A stretch of 64,000 bases of DNA. It comes from Brachypodium distachyon (Eukaryota; Streptophyta; Magnoliopsida; Poales; Poaceae). The DNA lies in NCBI RefSeq assembly GCF_000005505.3, contig NC_016131.3, forward strand, positions 30,371,001-30,435,000, given 5' to 3'. The position numbers were made by a program, and so were the translations under genes. Below, in pieces: positions 1 to 9,946 of the stretch (positions are counted from its first letter, which is position 1; every line of letters begins with the position of its first letter). The notes under the pieces are model-generated. The model did not search any database and was not told the DNA's origin. It worked only from the letters and a program-made list of their open reading frames with translations.

Positions 1-457
1 GACTTCGGTTCTTTTGTCTACCTTGTCGGCGTTCGACGTATCAATCGCAAAGTCATAGAACAACCCTTTCAAAAAATTAAACCCGACAAACTCGCTTGGA
101 AATACCCGATACCGGAATGAAATGTCGGGTTAAGTCAAACAACGCGCATGTCGGCTCGCTTTTATGTTTGTTTCCGCAATCGTTTTTCATGTGTTCAGTA
201 ATCTCGTTCCCATCTCTAGGTTGCCATGAAGCCGGGTTGCGGACAACAGCGAAGTCATAGAGGGGATTTTCAATACCGACACAGTACTAAACCGACATAA
301 GATTACACAACTAAGTCATGCCGACAAACAAAATGATAATTGCAATATAACACGTAAATAGCATGGAAGTCCCTGAGTTCCTTTTGAGAACCCGGCGGAT
401 AATTTCATTGTCTCAAAACATTCAACATAAGGAGAAAATGATACAAATACTCATCTC
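1..457 (-). other. Non-coding 3' internal region of the first Tat element
   Basis: Sequence between the integrase stop and the window start. No coding frame or polypurine tract was recognised. The 3' LTR must lie to the left of the window. Confidence 0.6.
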
Positions 458-1953
458 TCAAGTATAGAACGGACGAAGCAAAGCTACATTCCATGGCCTC
501 TTGGTCTCCTCGCCTGACCGGTCCATCATGTTCGCTTTGGGATCCTGCGCATCTATAAGATAGCAGGAATCGTTGTGAAGCGCTTTGCTCACAATGAATG
601 GTCCTTCCCATGGAGGCGACAGTTTGTGCATGCCTGCCGTGCGCTGCACAAGTCGGAGCACGAGATCTCCTTCCCGGAATACTCGCGGGTTTACCTTCCG
701 GCTGTGATAACGCCTTAGATGTTGAGTGATAGATGGCCGACCGAGATAGAGCCAATTCCCGTGCTTCTTCGAGCAGGTCGACATCATTTTCTCGGGCCTC
801 TTTTACCGCCTTCCGTATACATGGTCACTCGCGGAGAGTCATGTTCAATGTCGGCTGGTAAGACAGCTTCCACCCCGTATAAGAGGAAGAATGGCGTGTA
901 GCCTGTGGAGCGATTTGGAGTCGTCCTGAGACTCCATAGCACAGCCGGGAGTTCATCTAGCCAGCATCCCGGAGTATGTTCCAATGGCTCAATCAGCCGA
1001 GGTTTTATGCCGACTAGAACCATGCCGTTTGCTCTCTCAACTTGTCCATTGGACTAAGGATGTGCCACGGAGGCAATGTCTAGCCGAATTTTCTTTTCCG
1101 CGCAAAATCGCGCAAAAGGTCCTTCCGCGAAGTTCGTTCCGTTATCCGTGATGATACCATGCGGGTAACCATATCTCAAGATGATGTTTTTCAAGAATGA
1201 TACCTCAGTCTTGCCGTCACACTTTCGTATCGGCTTCACTTCGATCCATTTGGTTAACTTGTCAACCATGACCAAAATATGCGTCATGCCTCCTCGCGCC
1301 CGCTTGAAAGGTCCCACCATGTCCAAACACCAAACAGCAAATGGCCAAGTGATTGGAATAGTTTTGAGTTCGGATGCCGGCATGTGAATCTTGCTGGCAT
1401 ATCTTTGGCAACTGTTGCATTTTCGGACCATGTCTTCTGCCTCCTGCAGCGCACTCGGCTAGTAGAACCCGTGCCGGAATGCCTTGCCCACTAATGTCCT
1501 CGACGACGCATGGTGACCGCATTCTCCCTGATGAATATCTCGAAGTATCTCTTGCCCTTCTGCCGGCTCGACGCATCGCTGCAAGACGTTAGTAACACTT
1601 CTCTTGTGTAGCTTGCCATTGATGATAGTGTACGCCTTTGCCCTTCTCTGAACTTTCCTTGCCGACAGTTCCTCTCCCGGGAGACTCCTACTTTTGAGAT
1701 AAGACATTATCGGTTGTGCCCAAACCGGCACGGGGCGAGTAGCGAAAACCGGCTCGTCTGGTTCGTCTATCTCCATTGGCTCAACCGCCAGCGCTTCCAC
1801 CGAGTTAGAGCGCCCAGTCCCCGGGTTACCAGAACCGCTGCCACTGTCAATATCCATTGGGGTAATGTCAGCTTCTGAGCTTGCCGGGATAAAAATTGAC
1901 TTCGATTCTGGTGATTGCTTGATGGACGGTTTGCGTAAATTCTCCAATGCCAC
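458..1953 (-). pseudogene. pol: Integrase of the first Tat element (broken)
   Basis: Integrase inserts element DNA into the host genome. The N-terminal zinc-binding HHCC part is seen as GHHASSRTLVGKAFRHGFY followed by CNSCQR. The catalytic core has WCLDMVGPF and IITDNGTNF. The C-terminal part has LRRYHSRKVNPRVFREGDLVLR and WEGPFIV. Two in-frame TAG stops were seen: one at 1459-1461 where W is expected in FYWPSA, and one at 1054-1056 where Q is expected in AHPQSNGQ. The latter fits CAG to TAG. Product ends at 458. Confidence 0.88.
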
Positions 1954-1971
1954 ACCAGCGGGGATAGCTTG

Positions 1972-2520
1972 TCACGTTGAGCCAAGCTTCGACAGCGCGT
2001 CGGCTGCCTCGTTCTCTACCCGCGGGATATGGTTGAATTCACACCCTTTGAAATGACCACTGATCTTTTGAACATGAAAACGGTATAGTGCCATGTTGGT
2101 ATCCAATGCATCCCAATTGCCGGAGGCTTGTTGGACTACCAAGTCCGAGTCGCCAAAGCATTGAATTCGACGAACTCCAATCTCTTTTGCCATCTTTAGT
2201 TCGTGCACGAGTGCCTCATACTCGGTGATGTTGTTGGATGCCGCAAAATGAATTTGCCACACATATTTAAGTTGGTCGCGCTTAGGTGAAGTTAAGACTA
2301 TGCCGGCACCAAGCCCACCTTTCATTTTGGAGCCGTCAAAATGCATCTTCCAGTAGCTAGTTTCAGGCGGTGGTGGCTCATATTCAATCTCGGCCCAGTC
2401 TACTAGGAAATCCGCGAGAGCCTGAGATTTTATGTCATCCCGTCTGTCGTATTGCAGCGTGTAGTGTGCTAACTCAATAGCCCATTTTGCAATCCGGCAG
2501 CTCGCGTCTTTATTGCTCAT
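1972..2520 (-). pseudogene. pol: Second (archaeal-like) RNase H of the first Tat element
   Basis: This segment carries a separate RNase H fold: WKMHFDGSKMKGGLGAGIV, then NITEYEALVHELKMAKEIG, then FGDSDLVVQQ, with the D, E and D of an RNase H active site. It lies after the gypsy RNase H and before integrase. A second RNase H of this kind is established for the Tat clade and absent from most other gypsy elements. The piece is open over about 180 codons. It joins the preceding RNase H across the frameshift near 2585. Confidence 0.85.
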
Positions 2521-2579
2521 GATTTCTGAGATGGGCGCCTCACATACGACCCGGATTTGATGTGCATCAAAATAATGCT

Positions 2580-3794
2580 TCAGCTTGCCGCCATATAAAC
2601 GTCATATGCCATCTTCTGATAATGGGGATAATTTTGCTTGGACGATGATAGCACCTCGGTCAAGTAATATACCGGCCTTTGCACCAATTTGCCGTCTTCA
2701 TCTCTTTCCACCACTATGACGGCACTAACAACTCGGTTTGCTGCTGCTATGTATAACAACATCGGCTCCTTCTCCATCGGCGAGGCTAATATCGGCGCCG
2801 TAACAATCATCTTCTTCAGCTCTTGAAAAGCTACTTCTGCCTATTGCGTCCACACAAATTTGTCGGTTTTTTTCATCAGCTGGCATAAGGGCATTGCCTT
2901 TTCACCCAGCCGACTAACGAAACGACTTAGTGGTGCTAGGCATCCAGTGAATTTTTGCACATCTTTGAGGCATTTCGGCAGTTTCATTCTCTCTATGGCG
3001 GCGATTTTCACGTGGTTCGTTTCTATACCTCGGCTTGATACCAAGAACCCAAGCAACTTCCCTGCTGGCACACCGAATGTGCATTTGGCCGGGTTCAGCT
3101 TCATTCGGAATCTCCTCAGATTTGTGAATGTTTCCTGGATATCATCCAGGAGCGTGGTGCTTTCCTTGGTTTTTATGACGACATCGTCGACATATACCTG
3201 TACATTTTTGCCGAGTTGATCGTGCAAGCATTTCTGCATGCATCTTTGATAAGTAGCCCCTGCATTTCTCAAACCAAACGGCATAGTGCGATAGCAATAA
3301 GCCCCGAACGGGGTGATAAATGATGTCTTTATTTGATCATTAGGGTTCAGCGGTATCTGGTGAAAACCAGAGTACGAGTCTACAAAAGACAGCAACTCAC
3401 ACCCGGCAGTAGAGTTGATCACTTGATCGATCCGAGGTAACGAAAATGGATCTTTTGGACATGCCTTGTTCAGGCTGGTGTAGTCGATACACATGCGCCA
3501 CACCTTGGCAGCAGTTGGGTCGTCTTTCTTCTTCTCGATCATGACCGGGTTTGCCAGCCAGTCGGGATGCAAAACTTTCATGATAAAGCTGGCAGCTAGA
3601 AGCCGGGATATCTCTTCCGATATAATTTTCCTTCTGTCGTCAGTGAAGCATCGAAGGGGCTGCTTTACTGGTCTTGCGTCTTGTCTGACATGTAATGAGT
3701 GCTCAGCCAGCTCCCTCGGTACACCCGGCAGGTCCTGATTCGACCATGCGAAGATGTCTCGATGCTCACGGAGGAAACTGGTGAGCCCGCCTTC
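2580..3794 (-). pseudogene. pol: Reverse transcriptase and first RNase H of the first Tat element
   Basis: The reverse-transcriptase core is readable at 3581-2844: WRMCIDYTSLNKACPKD, then FVDSYSGFHQI, then the catalytic YVDDVVIK box, all with their acidic residues intact. A TAG at 2841-2843 interrupts the connection. The gypsy RNase H follows at 2810-2580, with LLYIAAANRVVSAVIV and PVYYLTEVLS. That fragment ends with a frameshift near 2585, where a conserved KLKHYFDAH stretch continues in another frame. The domain order and the YVDD box make the assignment firm. Confidence 0.9.
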
Positions 3795-4463
3795 CTATTT
3801 TTCACCCAGGGCGGCACCTATGATGACGGTGTGGTCCGGGAATTCACTGTCGACCTGTATCTTCTTTGTCTCCTTGGCTGTCTGGAAATCCACACTCCCA
3901 TGGGGATTGGTCATAGCCGGCAGACCAATCTGTGCAGCTTGGGCCATCGCGACAGCTTCCTGTAACTTCTTCTTCTCGCCAGCGATGACTAGTGACTCGG
4001 CCAAAGCAGACCCTGCCGCTGCGCACTCCATTGAATGCTTGTAGTTGCCAGTAATAGTTATGGTACCATTTGGCCCCGGCATCTTCATCTTCAGATAGCC
4101 TATGTGGGTAGTCTCCATGAATTTGGCCAATGCCGGTCTGCCGAGTAACGCATGGTACGGGCTGCTAAGGTCCACCACCTCGAACAGTAGGTTCTCGGTC
4201 CGACAGTTCTCCCGGGTGCCGAATAAAACGTCAACTCGGATCTTGCCTATTGGGGCACAAGATACTCCCGGCACGATACCATGAAAGGTAGTCCGGCTAG
4301 GCTCAAGCATGTTATCAGTAATGCCGAGCTTGAGCATAGTGTCCCGGTACATGATGTTTATACTGCTCCCATTATCAATGAGTACCCGAGTGAACTTGAC
4401 GTTAATGTCGGGCCCGATGAGTGTCGGGTCAACCACCAGAGCGTATCCGCCGGGATTTGGCAT
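3795..4463 (-). pseudogene. pol: Aspartic protease of the first Tat element
   Basis: A retroviral-type aspartic protease that would cut Gag-Pol. The catalytic motif is seen as LIDNGSS, with N in place of the usual T of D-T/S-G; the D-N-G variant is common in plant Tat proteases. The later conserved ALLGRPAL follows. The reading frame continues from gag and ends at a TAG (3795-3797) inside the linker to reverse transcriptase. The sequence after the TAG keeps the conserved linker in the same frame, so this is a nonsense mutation and not the true end. Confidence 0.85.
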
Positions 4464-4669
4464 AACCTTGGGATGATCTGCTCGGTTCCAGTTGAGCTCC
4501 TATTCCGACCAGTACATGAACTTCGGAACCGCTGGCATCACAGTATTGACTTCCATCTCTCGCCTGCACTGACTTTGCTTGTCAGTCGGCTCCGTGATGA
4601 AGATCATGTAGTTTTGGTGATGCTCCTTGTACTCATTTCTTCCGGCATATTGCGGGATACCTTGGTCTT

Positions 4670-6781
4670 TCACTTGATTGACAGCATTGTTTGCCGGTGG
4701 GGGTCCTTGGACCTGGGCAGCCGACTTGCCTCACCTTTCACTGCCCGCTGCATCCAGCTGCATTGTCGGGTTGTGTGATTCGCTGGTTTGCTGGGATTAG
4801 TTGTGTGAAAACGACAAGGCTGATCCAACATCACCTCGAACGTATACTTCTGCTTATCCTGCCAGGGCTTTTTTTGCTCTCCTTTCTTGACCCACTGCTG
4901 ATTTCCAGTCTTTTGACGCTGGCTAGAGCCGGCATCAGGTTGATCCTGAATTGCGGCAACGTGGGCTGGCCCATACCGGTAATTCGGCCTGTCGTCCCTT
5001 CTCTTGTTGCAGTGGTCTTGATGATCGTTCCTCCGGAATGCTCCGGCAGGGTTGTATGTCGGCTGCTCTCTTTGCGGTTCTGCCGGCATCAGCGATGGCT
5101 GAGTCGGATCACGGAGCGCATGCATGTCGGCGATCTTGATCATCTCAGACAGAGTTGCCGGCATTTCTCTTTGCAGCTTTTGCCACAACATGCTGCCGTG
5201 TCGGCATCTTTGGGAAAACCACGCTATGGCTTGCGACTCCACTATCCCTTCACAGGAATTGCGGAGGTTGTTCCATCTTGTCAGGTAATCCCAGTCAGTC
5301 TCGTTGTCTCTTTGCTTGCACATGGACAACTGCTGAGGGCGGTTTGGCCTCTTGTAAGTACTTGTGAAATTGCTAACGAAAGCTTCTTCAAAGTCTATCC
5401 AACAATTTATGCTGCCTTCCGGCAAATTGTTCAACCATATCCTTGCCGACCCTACCAGCATCTGGGGTACATAACGTACTGCCCATCGGCGATTGCCGCC
5501 TGCCACATGCACCGCCGTGACATAATCTTCCAGCCATCCTCCGGCTTAGTACTGCCGTCATATGTTCTCGTACCCCTGGGCAGCTGGAAACCTTGGGCTG
5601 GTGTCTCCCTCATGATCCGGTGTGCAAAACAACGCGGTCCCGGTGGGCCTTGTTCTTCCAGAAGCTCCGGCAGATAAATTCTGTCGAGCCGATGCCGGGC
5701 ATCTAGTGGCGATACTTGTCGGTTCCCAACTCGGGCTCCGAGCGGGCCAAGATTATCACGTTCTCGCCTGAGATAACCTTCACGCCGAGTACCCGTCATC
5801 GTAACGGTCTTGCCGGCGATCTTCACCCCGATACAGGAGGTTGCGCCCGACACCCTGCTGACCTATAGCAGTATTGGGTGTCGGACCCCGAGGTTGGTGT
5901 CCATGACCAGCCGAGTGACGTTCTTGCTGATCTCGGCGATTGTTACCGAGACGGAGACCACTCTGGCTGTCATCGACTCTCCTGACCATTTGTCTGTCGG
6001 CTAGAACCGGATCATAATGCTCTAGGCGCTTATCTCGGCCTGAGGTGACACTCCTGTCCCGTTTGCCACCAGGCAAGGACGCTTGTTTGTCAGCTCAGCC
6101 ATCGGCGCCCGCTGCCGAGTGAACGACTTGAGACGCACCAGGCTTGCCGTGCAACCTCATGTATGCTTCATTCTGCTCGTTGGCAGTGTGGAGCAATTCC
6201 TTCATGCGCAACTGCTGCAGCCGGAGTGCCTCTCCCGTGAGATTTGGCAACTCTTCGGCCGCAGCCTCGGCGGCCCTGAGATTCTTGGTAGGGGTGTTAT
6301 ATTTTGGCCTCAGTGCCGAGGCAAAACTTGCCGACACTGCGGGCACCCCTCTGCCATCTTTGGCTATCTCGGCATTCAAGTTCCTGCCACGGTTACGCAC
6401 TTCCCCAACTCGGCTAGGGTTAGTCAATGCGGTAGAATTGAGACCATGGGTTTTGTTATACTCACGGAGCGAGATATCAAGTTCTTGCCGAGCACGAGCC
6501 GCATCGACGGCCTCCTTCAACAGCTTTTGGCGCTCCAACTCCAACTCCGCCTGCAGCTAGGCCGGGTTAGCGTTTGATGCCACCGGCACGGTCAGCCGTT
6601 CGATAGAGGCCTGGAACTGAGTCGGCTTTGGCGGCAGAGCCGACGTGCCGGCTTGAGCAGCAACGTTATCCAGCTTCTCCAGGGGGAATTTTGCTGTTCT
6701 GCCGGATTTGCTTGGGACCGCGCCACTTTCTGCGGTGCCCTTGCCAGCATCGGCGCCATGAGCCATCACCATGACCTTCAC
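4670..6781 (-). pseudogene. gag: gag region of the first Tat element (broken)
   Basis: Gag is the structural polyprotein that forms the particle around element RNA. The N-terminal part (about 6544-6095) is charged and coiled-coil-like. The central part (5512-4670) has the Retrotrans_gag signature, with ARIWLNNLPEGSI followed by FEEAFVSNF and YKRP. A C-terminal Cys/His cluster with C-x-F-H and T-R-Q-C follows, instead of a classical CCHC knuckle. The frame is interrupted around 6090, 5780 and 5500, so it is read in pieces. It lies directly upstream of the protease on the same strand, with a further stop near 4500. Confidence 0.85.
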
Positions 6782-7060
6782 ACGGTCAGCGGGTCAGTCG
6801 ACATGCCGGCCGCGAACCGTGCAGACGTCGAGGGGATCTTCAGCCACCACCACCCGCTCTGGGTACCTGCAGGGACTGTCAGTAGCAACGTAAACCTCAT
6901 GCATGCCGAAGTTGATGGAGCGGCCCGCGCAAGAAAGCGGTGCGTTGTTGTCGATGAAGCTCAGAGAGCCGAATCTCTGAACCAAACCGGAGACCACGTG
7001 CTCTCCGGTGACGAGGAAGCTTCCCGTCCGGATGAAAACTCCAGCCAGCGCCGCTGCTGG

Positions 7061-7079
7061 CCCCACGGTGGGCGCCAAC
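7061..7079 (-). other. Primer-binding site of the first Tat element
   Basis: On the minus strand, immediately inside the LTR end, the sequence reads GT then TGGCGCCCACCGTGGGG. TGGCGCC directly after the LTR is the usual start of a tRNA primer-binding site in plant gypsy elements. The tRNA species was not assigned. Confidence 0.7.
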
Positions 7080-7886
7080 TGTCGTGGTGGTGTCACGGCA
7101 GATGCCATGGGATGGCTTATCTTGGGGCCGATGGACGAAGGAGGAACCGGAGGAGGGAGGACGTGAAGGGAAACACGCACGAATACACAAGCACACACAG
7201 AGTTACCCAGGTTCGGAGCCCTCTTGCCGAGGTAAGACACCTACTCCTACTTTGTTGTATTAGCCGAGATAGCAAGCTCTACAATGACGCTCTTTGAGCT
7301 GTATTCTTGAGGAAGAAGAAGAAGGGGAAAACTCTAGGTGCCTAAATCTTGGATCCCTCTCCTGGGAGGGGTAGTGCTCTATTTTTGAACCGCCCATGTC
7401 ACACTGACATGCGGGCTGGAGCCTAACGTTATCTTCTTTGGGCCCCTCCGGGCATGCGCCTTGGTTCCCTCCGGGTGGTCCCGCAGGGGACAAGATAACT
7501 TTACTTTCTCTGGCGCACTGCAACAAGTACAGCAGTCATCTGCCGGCTTCGGTCAGAGATTCTCTTTTGGTGCTTCTTTGCGCAGTCGCCTGGCACCGCA
7601 ACGTAAGCGGCGACTGCTTTTCCGTGATAAAGATAGCGCTGTTTTACTTTGCGCCACGCGGTGAGGATAAGACCGTTGAGACATCTCGGCGATGGCCGAG
7701 ATCAGAGTATTCGTCCTTATCCTGCAATCTTATAAGACAAGATAGTCATACCGGCATACACCTGGTATGCTGGCTTAGTGTTAGTTTGATTTAACGATGC
7801 CGGCATACATGACTATGCCGATTTTGCTTTCGCCACCTCGGCTAAAGCGTGTCGTCATGACTCTACCCGGGGTCATCCTCCCGACA
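7080..7886 (-). repeat. 5' LTR of the first Tat element
   Basis: The LTR is 807 bp and begins TGTCG and ends CGACA on the plus strand, the short terminal inverted repeat expected of an LTR. The inner edge abuts a TGGCGCC primer-binding site. The partner LTR is outside the window, so insertion age cannot be estimated. Stretches of higher-GC and AT-rich sequence alternate in it, and no reading frame in it looks coding. Confidence 0.85.
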
Positions 7887-8039
7887 ATCCAAGGGATCAT
7901 ATTTCGGTTTGCATGTTTTCATCAAAGATTGGTTTTCATAGGATCCTCACAAAGGAATAGGGCCAAGGCTCACTCAATTAGACTAAACTATGGCATCACC
8001 AAAAAATCGGACCACAAAGCAATATCTTCAAATCGTTTA

Positions 8040-8329
8040 GGCCTTGTTTGGTACAAAAGTTTTTGGAGTGTTTTTAGGGTATTATCCACTCCAAATTGAA
8101 AAACACTAGTAACTCTAAATGATTATTTGGTAGGAAAAAGTTTGAGGAGAGTATCCCTAGTTTTCTCACGGAACACTCCATGTTTGTACCAAATTAAAAC
8201 ACTTCTCATACTAGTGTTTTTTAAAAAAACACTAGTGTTTTAGGTTTTTGAGAGTTTTGGGTGAACACCCAAATCGATCAAATATCAAAACACTAGTGAC
8301 TAAAAAATACACTAATAGCAAACAAGACC
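8040..8329. mobile_element. Tourist-type (PIF/Harbinger) MITE
   Basis: A 290-bp non-coding element with terminal inverted repeats GGCCTTGTTTGGTA and TAGCAAACAAGACC, flanked on both sides by TTA (8037-8039 and 8330-8332). A 3-bp TTA duplication with GGCC...GGCC-type ends is diagnostic of the PIF/Harbinger superfamily. The interior is AT-rich and contains several copies of AACACTAGTG in both directions. Confidence 0.88.
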
Positions 8330-8767
8330 TTAGGAAAGAAATCAATCACTAGAATAGCAGCAAAAATCAAAAATCATACGACGAAGCGAGACAACCAAAC
8401 CGGCAATGAGAGGAAACCAACGCTAAAACAACAAAAAATCACCGAGACTCGTGCTCTCTTGCTCGATTCAACGCACTGCAGTAAAGATGAGGCTTGTGCT
8501 CAGCCGTTACCTGAACTGGACGCAACAATGCGACCCTTGGTGCATGTCGAACGGCGACGGCAGTTAGGACGAAACGGAATTCCCTTTCCTTTTTCTTTTT
8601 GCGAGATAGATTTTCCCTTTTCATAATTAAGTTTGAGAATTAAACCATACTCTTTGTCACCATGGATCTCATGTACTCGATCCGATCCATAATAATTGTC
8701 TTGAATTTAACTTATACTCCGTTGGGTTCATAGAGGACAATCTATTGCCACATGGTTTGAATACATT

Positions 8768-8888
8768 TGTAGACTTCGAAAAAGATTTTAAAATTACAAT
8801 TCGTCAATGCTATTGGTCTGAACTTTTTAAGATGTCTCACGTCTGTTCTTTTGGAAATCAAGGTAAGCATTCCAAGGTTCAAGCAATA
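8768..8888 (-). pseudogene. LINE reverse-transcriptase fragment, copy 1
   Basis: The minus-strand translation contains the motif HLKKFRPIALTNCNFKIF, a conserved block of plant LINE (non-LTR) reverse transcriptase, preceded by LTLISKRTDVR. Only about 40 residues are recognisable. The same block occurs again about 430 bp downstream with few differences. Confidence 0.65.
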
Positions 8889-9204
8889 CATATCTGCGTT
8901 AATATGAGTGAGTGTGCATGCTCATTTGTGGACGTCTGCTCAGGGCCGTCTTCAGGAATTGGTGTCCAGGAGTCAGCTTCGGCATCCCATGGATTTTTTT
9001 TTAAGCAACCATATATTACATTAGACAATCCGTTTACAGATATTACATATATAGTCACGACACAAGACAAACATGCTTGTCAAGCAACTTTGCACAAAAT
9101 ACCCTGCAAGAAGTAAAACTAAAATTCTACTCTTGGAGAAACTTGTGCCTCGCCGAACCGTCATCCACCCACGTCCCACCATGGCAGCACCGAAAAAAGG
9201 GGCG

Positions 9205-9322
9205 AAACTTTGGAATTTTGAAACTACAATTCGTCAACGCTATTGGTCTGAACTTTTTAAGATGTCTCGCGTCTGTTCTTTTGGATATCAAGGGAAGCAT
9301 TCCAAAGTTCAAGCAATACCCA
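9205..9322 (-). pseudogene. LINE reverse-transcriptase fragment, copy 2
   Basis: The minus-strand translation contains HLKKFRPIALTNCSFKI preceded by LPLISKRTDAR. This is nearly identical to the fragment at 8768-8888 and is in the same orientation. It is either a local duplication or two truncated LINE insertions. The catalytic YADD region is not present nearby. Confidence 0.65.
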
Positions 9323-9946
9323 AGCAACGAGATCGAAACTTCGTGGCACGTCGGTCGGGGATTTTCCCCGTGGTCACCAGAACTCGACGCCGTCATCTTC
9401 ATCCAACACAATCGAAGAAGAGAAAGAGAAACACCGCCGCCTGCCATCATCCACAGATCCAATTGCAAGACAGCAAACACAATTACAACAACTAACATGA
9501 TCGCTACCCGCAAAGTGCCGACTGCTGACCACGAGACACGAATCTCGCCGGATCCAAAAAGACCCTCGTTCAAGCCCATTTGCACGCTCGGGACAAAGAG
9601 ACCCTCGTTGGTCGTGACGGCGTGACCCATTTGCTGCGTTCCGTTCCTAGCCTGTATGGGCATGGCCGTGGTGGTCCTTTTTTCAAGCTAGCCTAACTAG
9701 CTTTTTTGTTAGGGTACCTAACTAGCGCTGAGGGAAAAGCCCATCTGTAACCCAGCCAGCCCAAAATCAACAAACTGGGTCTTCGAAACTCTGGCGAGGG
9801 CCCATAAATCTTTTCGTCACTAGCGCCGGCCGCCGCGTGTCGCCGAGTCAACCAACGACAGAACGTAGGACGAGACTCCCAGCGGCAACTGCAAGTGAAA
9901 CTCTCCCGGCCACCGTCTCCCCTGTCATGTCGTCCCAAGGTGTGGG

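Larger units (their letters stand above)
1..7886 (-). mobile_element. Tat-lineage Ty3/gypsy LTR retrotransposon, 3' end outside the window
   Basis: Reading right to left, the order is LTR (7080-7886), primer-binding site, gag (about 6780-4670), protease, reverse transcriptase, RNase H, a second RNase H, and integrase (to 458). This is the gypsy domain order. The second RNase H between the reverse-transcriptase block and integrase is the hallmark of the plant Tat clade. The 3' LTR lies left of base 1, so no target duplication can be checked; the five bases right of the LTR are atcca. The coding region is broken by several in-frame stops and at least one frameshift, so this copy cannot make its own proteins. 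Bases 1-457 are the non-coding stretch after pol. Confidence 0.93.
8330..9946. other. Spacer between the Tourist MITE and the MATE gene
   Basis: It contains two decayed LINE reverse-transcriptase fragments, described separately, and otherwise no coding sequence I can support. The last ~150 bp before 9947 are the likely MATE promoter and 5' UTR; no clear TATA box was found. Confidence 0.5.

Noticed and set aside
4691..5677. 328-codon plus-strand open frame
   Set aside because: It is antisense to the gag region of the first Tat element, whose minus-strand frame shows the Retrotrans_gag signature. No conserved domain is seen on the plus strand, and no antisense gene is expected at this position in Tat elements.
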